Source: Pleodorina starrii
Lineage: Eukaryota; Chlorophyta; Chlorophyceae; Chlamydomonadales; Volvocaceae
NCBI GenBank assembly: GCA_030267565.1
Contig: BRXU01000038.1
Location: 62,001 to 126,000, forward strand
Length of the DNA stretch: 64,000 nucleotides
Direction of reading: 5' to 3'
Shown piece by piece: positions 22,441 through 36,500 of the stretch. Numbering within the stretch: position 1 is the stretch's first letter; each line of letters begins with the position of its first letter. Made by a program: the position numbers and the translations under genes. The notes beneath the pieces are model-generated. The model was not told the origin of the DNA, ran no database searches, and worked only from the letters and a program-made list of their open reading frames with translations.

Positions 22441-25400
22441 ATGGCCGAGACCGAGCCCGTCGCTGAGCAGCAGGCTGAGCGCCCTGAGCGCAGCAACGAG
22501 CCCATAGTATATGACGAGTCCTTGCTGATCATCGTCAAGGGAAAGGTCCAGCAGCCCAAGCAGCCAGATCACGCTGAGAGCCGTCTGCTCATTCAGAAGC
22601 TCCAGGCGGAAATCACAAAGCGCGGAGATCGCATCAAGGAGATCAAGACTATTGAGGAACAGCTCCGCAGCAATGCCAAAGGAGCTTCTTCTGGCAACAA
22701 GGAGGTTATCGTCAAACTCAAGGAGCTGCGTGACCAGCGGGGGACCATCATTGTGAGTGGGTCTTCGAAGAGCGGTTCATGCAACGGCTCGTGCACGGGC
22801 ATCACCGAGCCCAGTTGAACCCCTTATGTACAATTCTCTTACAAGTCGTTCCTGCTATGCTGGTGTTGGCCGAATGAGTGCAGAGGCAAAAGGCCGCTAT
22901 CCGCGACGAGCTGAACAACTGCGATGCCGCCCGCGACGCTGTCCGCGCGGAAATGCGCAGCATCCGCGACAAGAACCGCAACGTTAACCCGGATAAGATT
23001 GATGCGGATACTCGCGACCTGGAGTTCAAGCTTACGCACGAGACGCTTTCGGAGCAGGAGGAGAAGCGCGTTCACACGCAGCTGCAGCAGCTGAAAGCTG
23101 CTCTCCCGCTCGCTAAAAAGTACGCCGAGTACGATGCGCGACTGAAGGAGGGTGAGGTGCAGCGCGCGAGCATCATCGCTCGCCTGAAGGAGAGCGACGG
23201 TGTCATCGGGCAGCTGGATGCGCAGATCACCGCTGCAAGTGCGGTGCTGGACGAGGCGAGGTCGAAAGCCGATGCGCACGCTGCGGATCTACCCACCCTC
23301 CAGGCACGAAAGGGCGCGAGTGGGCTGGCGCGCGCTGGAGGGTTGTACGGGTCCAGGGTTCGGGGCCAATGCTGTCGTACACTGTTACGTTTTTCAGGGT
23401 ATTCATAGCCCCCGGTGACCGCACTCGAAGCCTTAAAAAAACGCCGCAGGCACTTCCTTGGCGTAGGGATATGCGCCTCGGACTAAGTCATGTCACGTTC
23501 CTCACCTCAGGGCTCCATCCGGAGTTCGGACTCCTTCATGATTCCACTTCTTTTCCCCAAATGCTCCTTACCCTGCGCACTATGTGGGGCCGGGGCCCGT
23601 GCCGCTCCTCCCGGCGCTTCGGCGCCCTCAGCCTCTCCCGCGCCTCAGCCAACCACACGCCGCGCGTCCCGGACTCACTCGATCCCTCGCTCCGCCGCGC
23701 GCGGCGCCGCCGAAACAAAGCCCGACAAAGACCCGCGCGCCGGCCCGCTTTCTCCACACCCGGCACTGCACGCCCATGCTCGGCGCAAGCCGACCCACAT
23801 CACGGCGCAAGCCGACCCACATCACAAACACCGCGCGGCTGGCCCGCAGGTGGAGAAGAAGGAGAACTACGAGATTATGGTCGCGCTGCGCGCCAAGATT
23901 GACGAGCTGCGAAAGGCCAACGACGCGGAGTACCAGGACTTCATCAAGCGGGACCGCGCCTATAAGGGATGGAAGCGCGAGCAGGGCCGCAAGAAGTGAG
24001 TGCCCGTGTGTGAGGGGGGAGGGGCGGGCGAGGGTAAGGGAGGGAGGGAGGAGGGAAAGGCGTGAGGGGCGGAAGGAGGGTAGAGGAGGGATGGTGATGG
24101 CAATGCGAGGGGCACAGAACGGCAGGAAGTGATTGCGCATGTCGAGGTAGGGCTTGTCGGATCCCTTTCGTCCTGGAGGAAATGCCCGGTGTGCTGGGGA
24201 AAAGGGAAGGGGACTAGGGGAGGCATGGGAAAACACGAAGCATGGTGACCGTGATTAAGCGGGTGCGTGGGGTCGGGTTCAGGGCGGGGCGGGTTGGTGC
24301 GTGGGCCAGGGGTCATGCACAGCTTGAGGGGAATGGAAATGGGAGGGGAATGCGTGTGGGCTTGGGGTTTTGGGAAGGGAGCGGGGCTTGGGAGCACGGG
24401 GATCACAGGGAGCAGCCAGCGCCTGCAGCACAGCAACACATGGGGGCAACGCACGGCGGGAGATCAGTGGCGTATGCGTAGGCGGGGAGAGGTGCCCCAG
24501 GGTGGGTTGTTAGGGTTTGTGGGAACCGAAACGCTACCGAAACAAACGCTACCGAAAGGACATCGAGACGATACTGAAACTGAGGCCCGGGGGTGGCGGG
24601 TTTGAGAGAGAAGTCATTCCGGGTCACACAGATGGGTAGGTGGGGTGTCGGGGGCAGGAGGGGGATTCCGTTGGGTTTTAGGGTTTTGGGGCGGGGGCGG
24701 GGGCGAGTGCGTTGTAGAGCGCGGTTTTGGATCAGCGGAGTGGGGCCAGCGGGTTGCGCAGTTTGCAGGCGAGTGCGCGTGCCGGTGGTTTCCAGCCGCA
24801 GCGGCAGCAGCAGCAGCAGAGAGGGGAAACAGAATGGGCGTTGGGACAACGTAGGTAGCGCTTTTGAACAAGGAGCGCGTGAACCGGGCTGGGGCAGGGG
24901 CAAGGCAGGTAGCCGGACTGGGAAAGAGGTTGGACGGACGGATGGGCTGGGGTTGGGGTTGCTATCTTACTTCGCTGAGTATCTACGGCCAGAGATATTC
25001 CTGGCTCCCTAAGTTAAGATAGCCGCCCTGGTCTCCACGCCCCATTCTCTCCTCGTGCTGCTGCTGCTTTGTCCTGCCCAGGTACGAGGAGCGGCAGAAG
25101 GAGCGCGAGGAGCGTGAGCGGCAGCGGCAGGACGAGAATAAGGCCATCCTGGGGGAGGTGGTCGTGGAGCCGTACAGCAACGAGGTGGGTGGGTGGGTGG
25201 GTGTGTTTGGGCGGCCGGGTGGAGGGGGGAGGGGGGAGGGGAGGATGGCTGGAAAGCCGAGCCGCAACGAGCTGGACGGGGGTGGGTGGCCGGAAGGGCG
25301 CTCCGGGGTCTGTACTTTTGAATACAAAGTAATGCTGCAGTCTGCAAAGCTGCGGTTGCGGATGTGGGATGTGGCAAGTACGAGACGCCTACAACGCGAC

Positions 25401-28064
25401 GACATGGGGGTGCGCGTGCGCGTGCTGCCTCCGAGGGCCGCCTGGTCGGCGAGCGCGCGCTCATCCTTTACGGGGGTCGTCAACCGTCTGTGCAGCCGTA
25501 CCCGGGGACGTGTGCTGTGTTGCCGGCCTTGGCAACGGCGCCTGGCGGGGTGTGTCTCTTGGGGGTTGGCGGTGCTCCATCCCGCCAGTCCGTTGTTCCG
25601 GGCTCTTGCGCCGGGCGCGAGTGCTGCCGCAAGCCCCCCCGCAGCCCGACATGCCAGCGCCGTCCCTCTTACTCCTTACCTCCTTCCCTCCCCTGAAGCC
25701 CCCCTCCCTGTCTCCCTTTCTCCCCTTCCCCTCCCCCCGCTTCTTGTTTCCTCCTCGCAAAATCACTCTTCAACCCCCTCCTTCCCTCCCCACCCCCCGC
25801 CCCCTGCTCCTGCTCTTCCTGCTCCAGATCTTCACGTGCGACCAGCTCCTGACCTACCTGCGCTCCTTCACGTCGGTGGCCGACAAGGAGGTCCGGGAGG
25901 AGGCCAAGGCGGTGGAGGTGCCGGCGGGCCTCAAGCCCTTCAAGCGCCAGGAGATTGTGGACGAGATGTTCACGGGCGTGCCCAAGCGGGCGCCGCAGAG
26001 CAAGGGAGGCAAGGTGGGTGCGGCTGGGCGTTGGGAGTGGGAGAGGGGGAGGGGAAAAGAGGAGGCGAAATCGTGTGGGCAGCGCAGGGCCGGGCCGGGG
26101 CGGGATGTCTCACGGTGGGGCAGCGCGGGCCGGGGCAGGGCAGGATGGCTCTCGGGCGACATCAAGCGGGCGCTGCCGGGGGCAGAGAGGGGGGCTGAGC
26201 CGTGCTGCGCTGTGTTGTGTTTTGTCGTGCAGGCCGCTCCGGTCGCCGCCAAGCCGGCCGAGCCTCCCAAGCCCAAGGCCCAGAAGCTCAACCACACGCT
26301 GGACATGCTCAAGGTCTTCCTGCAGCTGCAGGTGGGGGGTTGGCTGTGGGCTGGGTGATGGGTGGGTGGGTGATGGGTGCTTGGCTCTGCGGCTGGGTGC
26401 GGGTGTTGGTGGGTGCTTGGCTGCGGCTGGGTGCGGGTGGGCCTGGGCATCGGCTGGGTGGGCCCGGACGGGTGTGGGTGGGTGCGTGCGTTTGTCTGGA
26501 AAGAGGATGCAGGTGGGTGCAGGGACCGGTTGCGGCTCACCGACCCAGCGCTCCGCCCTGTTCTGGGTGTCCCGTGTGTGGTGTGTCACCCCATCCGCGC
26601 CTCCTGTGAGTAGCGCGTGAGAAGCCGGAGGCCAGCCACGAGTACCTGACCCGCCCCCTCCTCGGCCCCCCTCTCGGCCTCAGGTTGAGCCGCCCACCAC
26701 CACCAGCGGCATCCCCGCCACGATTGAGAGCGTGGAGGCACGCAAGGCCGAGTACAAGGTGAAGCAGGAGGAGGCGAAGCGGGCGCCCCCGCCGCAACCG
26801 CAGCGGCGCGCGGCTCCGGAGGCCAACGGCGGCTCCCACCCGGAGGAGGTGCGCAGGGCTGTGGGCGCTGTACTGGGGGCGGTACTGTACTGGGAAGCTA
26901 GCAGGACTGTGCTGGAAGCCAGCAGTACTGTGCTGGGAAGCTAGCAGGACTGTATCGGGAAGCGAGCAGTGCTTGTTGCGGCTGGGTCCCGTCCACCCGG
27001 GACTCCGCCCGGGAGACCCAGCCCGCTTGCTTGGTCGCCCATGGCGTGGCTTGGGGCCCGGCGTGACCCGGCTGCTTCTTCATGCAGCTTGGTGTGTGTA
27101 ACCACTTCCGGCCGTCCGCTCGGGATGAGACCGCAACTGCAACGTCCGCAACGTCCGCAACGCCCGCAACCCACAGAGCGCCGGCAAGGAGGTCGAGGTG
27201 GAGGATGAGGAGGCGGAGGAGGCGCCCGCGGAGGCGGAGGAGTCGGAGGCCCCGGCCGCGGCGCCGGAGGCGGAGGCAGAGGAGCCGGAGGCGGCGCCGG
27301 CGGAGGCAGAGGCTGAGGCTGAGCCGTCGGCGGCGCCCGCTGCGGAGGAGGAGGCTGCGCCGGAGGCGGAGGAGCCGTCGTCAAGCGCGCCGGCGGAGGC
27401 GGCGGCGGCGGAGGAGGAGCCCGCCGCCGCTGAGGCGGAGGCGGCGGAGGCTTCTGAGCCGGCGGAGGCGGAGGCGGCAGCTGAGCCCGCCGCCAACGGC
27501 GACGAGGCTGAGGAGAAGGCGGAAGGCGAGGCGGCGGAGGCGGAGGGCGACGGTGGGTTCATTGGTCGTGGGTTGGGGTTCCGGGTTGATGCTCGCTCCT
27601 GATCTCATCGCCCTCTGCGATTCGGCTCCCTGCCGTAATTCCGTAAGCTTTTTTGCTGGCCCGGCTCGACCGGGTCCATTCTCTGCACGCTCCTCGGGTC
27701 GGGTTAGTTCGAGTCGGGTTGCGCAGGCGTGTGTGGTCCTGTTTCCCGCAAGCGTTAGGTGTCGCAGCCTTAACAGTCGCGCTGGTTCGGCTCGCCCGAG
27801 CGCTCCCACGCCGCCCGCTGCGCCGCGCCGTGCTTGCTTACCCGATTACATCCCTTCCCTCCCTCTTCCCTGCCGTTGCAACCCCTTGCCGTTACAACCC
27901 CTTCCCTCCCGTTGCGTTCCCTCGTCCCGGGCCGTTTTAATTCTCCCTCCCCTTGCATCTCTTCCCTCTTCCTCGGGCGTCTCTTCCTCTTCCTCGCAGG
28001 CGTGGGCGTGCAGCTCACAGTCGACGGCAACAAGGTGTCTGTGTCCGTCAAGGCGGCCTCCTAA
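22441..28064 (+). CDS. BFR1-like coiled-coil protein (623 aa)
   Basis: Nine exons join in phase: 22441-22752, 22884-23303, 23850-23995, 25082-25184, 25828-26013, 26233-26331, 26684-26848, 27177-27552, 28000-28064. Residues 1-340 are strongly charged and coiled-coil-like, with the layout of the yeast nuclear segregation protein Bfr1 family: repeated Lys/Glu helices, a KKENYEIMVALRAKIDELRK segment, RDRAYKGWKREQGRKKYEER, and an EPYSNEIFTCDQLLTYLRSF motif after the helices. Yeast Bfr1 associates with polysomal mRNPs at the ER; a similar RNA-linked role is inferred. Residues about 436-603 form an Ala/Glu-rich acidic region, and the protein ends in a short VGVQLTVDGNKVSVSVK exon. Intron 2 appears to start with GC rather than GT. 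No nearby TGTAA was found. The family call rests on remembered motif order, not an alignment. Confidence 0.75.
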
Positions 28065-30525
28065 GCGCTCACCTGCGACCGGCCTGCCGCGGCCTGTCTC
28101 TACCGGCTACCCCCCGTGTCTGCGAAGCCTACCGTACTCAAGCGTCGAGACCGGCCGCGGCGTCGCCGCTGTCCCACGCCGCGAGCTTGCTTCCCTTACA
28201 CGTGCTTCCGTGCCGCCTACCACTGGGGGCCTGCGTCCGGGTGTCTGGAGCCCGTGCATCTGGAGCGGTGTGTGCTGTGCTGTGCTGTGCTGTGCTGCCG
28301 ACGGGGCCCGCAGAGGGCCGGCGATTCGGCTGCCAGCGCGGGCTAGGACTAGGAGGCGTTTGGGCTGTGGTGGGAGCCATAGGCAGGCGTATGCGTATGC
28401 GGAGGCGGTCCGCATTGCTATCGCTGGGGCTGGCTGCCGGTGGGCGTGTGTGTGAGGGGGGGGCATGTGGCGTGAATCGAATCGCGTGGGGCGTCTTTGG
28501 GGGGGCATTGGGGCGTGTCCTGGGGCACGGGCTGCCGCTCCGTGGTCCGCTTGCTTGGCTTTGGCTGGAATCTGAAGGCCTGCTGTCGAGTGAGGATGTA
28601 CCGTCGCTGCCGTGCAAGGAAGGACTTCGAGCAACTGTTCGTGGTACAACCGCCCAAGAAGTGTTGATTGGGTTGGGCGTCATCCCGTATTCCGTATGTA
28701 TTCCGGTCGGAGGAAGGCGGAGGGGCGCGTTCCCTTTCCCCCTCGCGATGGCGGCTGGTGCGGGGAGACTGATGTTGGGATGGTGTGTGTTTGTGGGGAG
28801 GGGGTTGCGTCCCCCGGGTTGCGGACGGAAAAGTGGAATGGTCCCGCTGCGGTGCGGTGCTGCTGCTGCGGTGGCGGCTGCTGCCCCCGGATGCGTGGTG
28901 CGGTACGCATGCTCTGTGGCGCCTGCCGCCGGGGTCGCGTCCTGCCTGGCGCATGTGTGAAGGCATGTGTCATCGTCGTTCGTCCAGAGTCGTCCGTCGT
29001 ACACGACGGTAGGTGTCCTGTCGTCGTCCCGCAAGTGGGATATACCGTAGTATGTGGGTCGGAGGATTTGCTGGTGTTTTGATGTGATGTGATGGGGGGA
29101 AGTTTGGAACTCGAGAGACACGCGCCCACGTACAGCAGTGGCTTTGGAAGAGACACCAGCATGTGGGTTAAGTGTTAGTCTTACAGTGCCCGCCAGCGAC
29201 TTGCGTACCGTTCAGAAGTGCAGGTCAACTCGCCCAGCAGTGCCTGGGTGCGGGACGCCTTTTTCTTCGTCCAGATGTGCGGTAAATAAAAGACGATACG
29301 GTACCGTAGCGGAGAGACGTCGGCGGCTGAAGACCCCCAGCCATACGTTTTTGAAGTATTGCTGGGCCCATGCCCTGGCCCATGCCGGAAGAGCCGCGGC
29401 CGCGTCGCCGCCGGACCCCCACCCAAGCAAATTGTTTCGCGCTACAGCACCAGAGCGGGTGGGACACACGCTCCTGGCGCGGAGGGTGTGCAGGCATGGG
29501 TGGGACGCCAGACATTGGCGGTAACTGAGTACCCTGCCACTTTCCCTCCCCACGCAGCCAAACAACGTAACGCGTCATGGCCGTAACTCCCGGAAGAGTC
29601 GTTAGGCAGTGAGGGACCCTTGACAGCGGCGAGGGCTTTAACCGGCACCGTGCCGCACCGGTTCAGCCTGCTCCCACAGTCGCAGCAGAGAGCAGACGCG
29701 ACGCCGCTTCGATTACGGTACCTCACAGCGGTTTGCCTTTCCCTGCCCTCCGAGTTGAGAGAGGCAGCCAGCCGGGGGGGGGGAGGTAATCCACGTGTAG
29801 GCCGGAGCCCGTTCACGGCATAAAAACAGAATAAGGCCCGGGGGGAAGGAGGTCCACAGGTTTGAATGCGCCGCTGCGTTATGGCTGCGCGGGATCAGTG
29901 GGCTGGACGACCGCAGACCGGCTCGGCTTTTCAAGGGACTCGTGCTGCAGTGGAGTCAAGAGGACGATGGGATCCATTCAGGAGCCAGAAGGTGGGAGGA
30001 GGACCGGTACGACAGACGTTATGTCCCGGCTGAACCCCTCTGAAAACCGTCTGCGAGCGTGACATGCCACAGGTCCGCGGGCTTCTCCGTGCACGTCCGC
30101 ACCCGTGCTTTGCTTGCCGCCCGGACGGATGTCTTATTACAGCGCCGTGCCCCGTGCCCCGTTCCCCTACCGCCCCTTTTCCCGCGAGGTTTGATGGGCG
30201 GGCGCGGCTTGCGGGAATTTTTATAGGGCTCCGGGCGTTATACGGCTCTGAGAGTTCGCTGCTTGCGCCTGGATAGCGATGAAGCTGGGAAGAGGGAAAT
30301 GGTACGGAAGCCGTGGCAAGTACGACCGCTGTACGGTAGTTGTCCAAACGGAAATTTGGGATTAGCCCAAAGCACAACGGCTTACTTCCGAACGACGTGG
30401 CTTAACATTTTTATACAATCTAAAAGTTTGTGAGGACATTGTAATTTTTGCTAAAATACCCGTGTCGTTATTGGGCAACATCCGGAAATAAACCAGTCTC
30501 ACGAAGGCTGACGGTGGCCGTCAGC
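28065..30525. other. Intergenic region between BFR1-like and UTP14 genes
   Basis: About 2.5 kb with no supported gene. It holds a copy of the ~40-bp dispersed family (about 29285-29326, minus sense) and a short repeat shared with 55227-55262. The many open frames are artefacts of high GC. Confidence 0.5.
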
Positions 30526-33500
30526 ATGGCCAGGCCACGCTCAAACAACAAAGTTTCGAAGCAGCGTGCTGGGGCAGGCTCCGGCAAGCGCAAGCTTGGC
30601 GACGCTCCACACGCTGGCGGCGCAGGGAGCAGGCCTGCCAAGCAGAGCCGCCGTGAGAGCAGGTCCAAGCGCGTTGCTCAGGACGTGTATGAGGCGGAGG
30701 ACTCCGACCCTGATGAGGTCAAGCACTCGGAGCGCTTTGACGTAAGTTTGGGCGGCCGGCGGCCTACCCGTTAACAACCCTTTTCCACGCAACACCTGGT
30801 GTTGTGAGTTTGTTGGTTGCCAGCTGAATATAATTGTGGCATTTACGATTATGATGCATAACGAGACATTTGAGTGCACGTTTGTGAAATGTCATTTAAT
30901 CACTTGCTAATCACGCAAGGCTTCCGCAAGGCTTACCAAACGCGCACGTGCAAGCAATATATTTTGTTGATAGAATTTTAATTGCGGTGCGCGAACACAC
31001 GCGTCCTCACGCAGAAAGTCGACAATTACGAGTACGAGTTGCCCTCCGATTTTGAGGACGAGGAAATTGACGAGGAGCTGGCCTTTACAGAGGAAGACAA
31101 GAAGAAGTTTGGCGCCTGGTTCGGGAAGGAGGTCAGCTCCGACGAGGGCGAGGAAGGGGCCGGCATAGGAGACGATGACGGCGAGGACTGGGACGACGAC
31201 GATGAAGGCGAGGGCGCCGATGATGATGACGGTGCTGGGGAGGCGGACGACGATGACCTTCTCCTTGGCGACGACGACGACGCTGATGGCGACATTGATG
31301 GCTTGGAGGACGAAGACGACGAGGGCGGGGACAGCGACGGCGACGAAGACGACGAGCGGCACAGGTGCGACCCCCAGGCACCGCACTTCCTACGAGCAAT
31401 CTGCCGTACGCGAGAACGAAAGTGCACTGCACCAGTACCGCCCTTCCTGAGCCCCGGCGCAGGACTAGCCCTTCTGCCCTTCAATTAGCGGAAATCCACT
31501 AGCGTCTGCCCTTGCATGGACCGAACTTGCATCCAGCTTGCTTCCTCGGGTCCTGCTCTGGCTTCCTTCCAGATCAGCTCTTCACCCTTCCCCCCGTCCG
31601 CCCTGCCCTGCGTTCCCGCTCCCCTCACCTTTTGTTTCACAGGGCCATGCTTGAAGACATTCTCGGCGCGGCTGATGGTGGCGGCGGGGGCGCCCGCAAG
31701 CGCGCTTGTCGCGACCCAAATGCGGCCGTGGTTTCGGAGGCATACCCCGAGTCGGAATACAATCTTAACCCAGGGGCAGCATCTGCAGGTGCGCGCCACA
31801 GCGGGGTCGTCTGGAGAGCAATCTGGGTTTTTTTGGGCTCGATTTGAGAGGATGGGCTTGTACTCGGGATTTGGGTTGGGTGGAGGCCCGAACAGAAGAG
31901 ATGAACGTGTGCACAGGAGTGACGAGGACGTCTTTTGCGGCTTATTCCCGACCGAACGGCGGCCTTTGCCTGGCTCCGTATTCGGATCGAGACACTCTTG
32001 GGGAGCCTCCGCACGGACCAAGCTTTCTCATTCCTTTCCCGTTGCCCGTTGTGTCTGCTTCTTTGGCTCGCTCACTCGCCTGGCTCGCTCGCTCGCGCAG
32101 GTGGCGCTGTCGCCGGCACCTTGAGCATCGCCGACCTGCTCCAGGGCCTGACTGGGGAGGAGCGACGCAAGCTGGGGGCCGCCCGGAGGCTGCTGGAGAA
32201 GGTTGCGGGAGCCGGCGGCGCCGGCGCCGGCGCTGACGGCGGCAAGGGCGCGATTCGGCCGGTGGCGGTGCCGCTGCCGTCGGTGGTGGCGGAGCGGCAG
32301 GAGCGCAAGGCGGGATACGAGGCGGCTGCGGAGGACGTGACCAAGTGGCAGTCGATTGTCAAGGTGAGGTGGTGTTAGGTTTTCAGGGGTTGATGCCACG
32401 GGGTGCCGGTTATTTCGATTTGCTTGCTGATGGGGTTTGCTTGCTGATGGGGTGTGCTTACTGATGGAAAGGGGGATTGCCGGGGCGAGGTTCGAAGAGA
32501 ACGGGTTTGTTGCGGGTGGCAGTGAGCAGCGACAGCAACACAATTCGCTGTTTTTGTTCAGCGTTTGCGCCCCTGTGTACGACACCCCGCTGCTCGCCGT
32601 GCGGGATTGTCGAAGGAGGGTCGTGAAAGGGATTGTCCCGTTGGCAAACGGCCGCCATCCGACGCCGCCCGCGCGTGACATCGATCCTTCGTCCGCGCGG
32701 GCGCATGAGACTGGCAGCAACCTCTGACGGGCACATACGGTATTTTCTCTCGACGGGCATCCGTCCCACATACTGCAACGCATCGGCACACAAGCATACG
32801 GTACCCCATGCTGCCATGCACGATGCACCCTCTCCCCCGACCTGCGTGGACTCTCGGCCACAACTCTCGCCAGCTTGCCAGTTGCCACCCTGATTCACAC
32901 GCTCCTGCAGGATACGAATCTGGGTCATCCAGGATCCTGGTTGTTGCAGCCAATACTAGATAGATAATTTTTGCTTTGCACTCGTAAAAACTCTCGTCCA
33001 CATTTCAGTTTTCACTTTCCACTCTTCGTCCCCTCGTGTGTTGTAGGCCAACCGCGAGGCTCCGACGCTGCGGCTGGTTTCGGGGCGCAACGAGGTCTCG
33101 CGGGTCAGCACCACGGCGGCGCTGGTGGCCCAGCACGTGCCGTCGGCGGACAATGCGCTGGAGGCGGAGGTTGCGGCGTTGCTGGAGGCGGCGGGGGCGG
33201 ACAGCACCAAGACCATTGAGGAGGCAGAGGAGCAGCTTGCGCTCAAGGTGGGTGCGTCGCTGCGCGTTTTCCTGGGCTGTGTGGGGGCTGAAAAAGAAGA
33301 GACCGCAGCGCGCATCTCTCCCTCTTTGCTGCGTCTGACTGTCTGACTGACTGTCTGTGTGACTGTCTGTCTATCTGTCATACAGGCCCTGAGCCTGGAG
33401 GAAGCCAAGGAGCGGAGGGAGCGGTTGGCCAAGATGAGGTCGCTGCTGTTCTACCACGAGCTCAAGGCCAGGAGGCTCAAGGCCATCAAGAGCAAGGAGT

Positions 33501-36500
33501 ACCACAGGTGCAGAAGAAGCGATAAGCCTGTCGGGAGGGTTGGGGGGCGCCAGCTGTGCTGAAGCGTGTCGGGAGGGGGGGTGGGCGCCAGCTGTGCTGA
33601 AGCGTGTCGGGAGGGGGGGGGCCGCAGCTGTGCTGAAGCGTGTCGGGAGGGGGGGCGCCAGCTGTGCTGAAGCGTGTAGGGAGGGGGGGGCCGCAGCTGT
33701 GCTGAAGCGTGTCGGGAGGGGGGGCGCTGTTGTGCTGAAGCGTGTCCCTCTGTTGCGCCGCTGTTGTGCTGAAGCGTGTCCCTCTGTCCGGAATGTGGTC
33801 ACCTGTCCATATACGTGATGCTGCGCTGCTGCTGCTGCTGATGATGATCTCTGCCCCGTGCCCCCCCTGATCATCCTCAGGCACCTTGCCCGCGCCGCCA
33901 AGCGCAAGGCCACCAAGCTGGCTGCCCTGGGGGCGGAGGGCGGCGGCGAGGGCGACGTGGACGCGGAGCGGGCGGCGGCCATCGAGGCGGAGTATCAGCG
34001 CGCCAAGGAGCGGCTGACGCAGCGGCACCGCAACAGCAGCCGCTGGGCGCGGAGGGCACTGAAGCGGGGGCAGCTGCAGGTCGATGCGGGTGAGGACTGA
34101 GGAGAGGCTCCTCGTCGCGGTGATGTCGGTCATTCAAGATTCATTTTGGCGCTATTGCCCTTTAGCCCCCCTTCGCACGACCGCCGCCAGCAAAGGCCTC
34201 CTCACCTCTCCTCTCCGCTGCGCTGCTTTTCCATTCCGGACGAGACCTGCGCTTGTCCTGACCTCAATCCCACTTGTCCTGACCTCTAGACGCCCACCTG
34301 AATGTATGCTATCTCCCTGGCCCCTCACAGGCACCAAGGCGGCGCTCGCGGAGCAGTTGCAGCTCGGCCAGCAGCTCAAGCGCAAGATCGAGGGGAAGAA
34401 GGGCAGCGGCGACAGCGACGACGATGACAGCGACGCGAGCACCTCGGCTTCCGATGACGAGGGCGGCGAGGGCAATGGCGCCGACAAGCCCAACCGGGTC
34501 CGAAGCGCAGCGCTCGAGTTGCTGGCCGGTGAGGGGGCGGGTGGTGCCTTGAAGCGGCGGTGGTGTTGAGTGCAAGCACGCGTGTAGCCACGCGTGTGGC
34601 AGGACATGGCCGGGGCATGGCCGGTGAGAGGGCGGGTGGGATTGCGGCATGGCTGCGGGCGCATCTTGTGAGCAGGGAGAGAGTCGGCCGCTCGCTGTTC
34701 TCCTGTCGCTGCTGTTGTTGGGGAAGATGGAAGAATTCTTTTCACGCCTTCTGGCAGCAGCAAGCACGACTGCACATCAGCGCTCTAAAGCACCTGGCAG
34801 CGCTGTTTAAATCGTTGTCATGGTTTCGCACGGGCGCGAAAGCGAACGACACACCGCACTGGGCGGGCCACAACACACAGCGCCGGGCCGGTCCTCCCGC
34901 GAGAGGCGGTCCGGCCAAGTGGCCCGCTGGCGGACAGACTTTACTTTGCACGAAATATCGCACTAACTCTCGTCGATTCTTGGGCTAAGATTCTTGGGCT
35001 CAGAGAAGATTAGGCTCAGATTCATGGGCTCGGTGCACCGAGTTGCACAAAATAATTTACTCCAAGCCGTATGTGTGTCTTTGCCTTGGCCTTGTCAGGC
35101 GGCGGCCCGCTGGATCTGGACGGCGAGAACGCGCCCAAGAAGGGCCTCCTGGCCCTGCCCTTCATGAAGCGAGCCATGGAGCGGCGGAAACTGCAGGCGC
35201 AGCAGGAGGCGGAGCAGCTTCTGAAGGAGCTTGACGAGCAGGAGCATCTGCGGCAGCAGGAGGACGAGGAGGAGGATGGGGGCGGCGGCGGCGACGCGGC
35301 GCGTCAAGCAGCCGACGGGAAGGGTGAGGCCGGCGGTGGCGCCGGGCTGCTGGCAGCGCTCGTGGGTTACGGCGTCCCGGGTGCAGCGGGAACGGCAGTC
35401 GCCGTGGGAGGCCGCCGCAAGTTTGGCGGCGGCGGCGCGGCGGCAGCGGCCGCCGCCGCCGCTGCTAATGGCGGCGACGACGATGACGTTTCGGATCTTG
35501 ATTCCGATGATGCGGAGGACGCGGAGGCCAAGGCCGAGCGATTGGGCCGACGCACGAAGGAGTCGGCCGCGGCGGTCGCTGCAGCTGCGAGCCAGGCGGC
35601 CGGGCGCGGGAAGAAGGGCCGCAAGGGCGCCGTTGCGGTGACGGCGCCGCCGACCGCGGCGGATGAGGCGGACCTGGACGCCGCCATCGCCGCCGGCGCC
35701 GCCGGCCGCGGCCTCCTCGTCGCCAGTTCCGACGCCGGCGTCGACCTGGGGGTTGTACGGCAAGATGGCGGCGCTGACGACGCCGACGCAGAGCGTCGAA
35801 AGAGCGGCCACGCCGCCAGCACCCGCGCTGGTGGCAAGGCTGGGAAGGGCAAGGACATTCTGGGGGAGGTTGCAGCGCAGCAAGCGTCGTTGGCGGCGGG
35901 GGGCGGGCGCGCCGCGCTGTTTGAGGGAGCAGCTGGCGCTGCAGCTGCTGCTGGCGGCGCGGCGGGAGTGGGCGCCCCGCCCAAGTTCATCGCCGCCAAG
36001 ACGTTTGGCGGAGCGCGGTCCGGGTATGTGTTCAAGAAGGGCGCTCAGGGCTTGGGATACTATTGGGACGCCAAGGCGGCTGCCGCAGCGGGACAGCTGG
36101 CGGGAGCCGGGCCAGGAGCAGGCGGGGCCGGCAAGGACAAATCTCAGCAGCAGCAGCAGCGGAAGGATGACGGGGTAAAGATTGCGGGCACGACGACGCA
36201 GAAGCAGCAACCGCAGCAGCAGCAGCAGTCCAAGAAGGGCAAGCAGCAGCAGCAGGCGGAGGCAGTGGCCAATGGCGCAGCCGCCGCCACAGCGGCGGCG
36301 GCGGCAGCGGGTGCTGGTGATGACGATGAGGAGGAGGATGCGCCGATGATGCGGCCGGCCGACACGGGGGCGGGCCAGCGCGACCTCATCCGTCAGGCCT
36401 TTGCGGGCGATGACGTGGAGGCGGAGTTTGCGGAGGAGAAGGCGGCCGCGGTGGCGGCGGAGCTTCCGAATGTGGAGGAGCCGTCGGCGCTGCCCGGGTG

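Noticed and set aside
27082..28455. 457-codon Arg-rich plus frame
   Set aside because: It is an alternative frame of the Ala/Glu-rich exon 8 of the BFR1-like gene.
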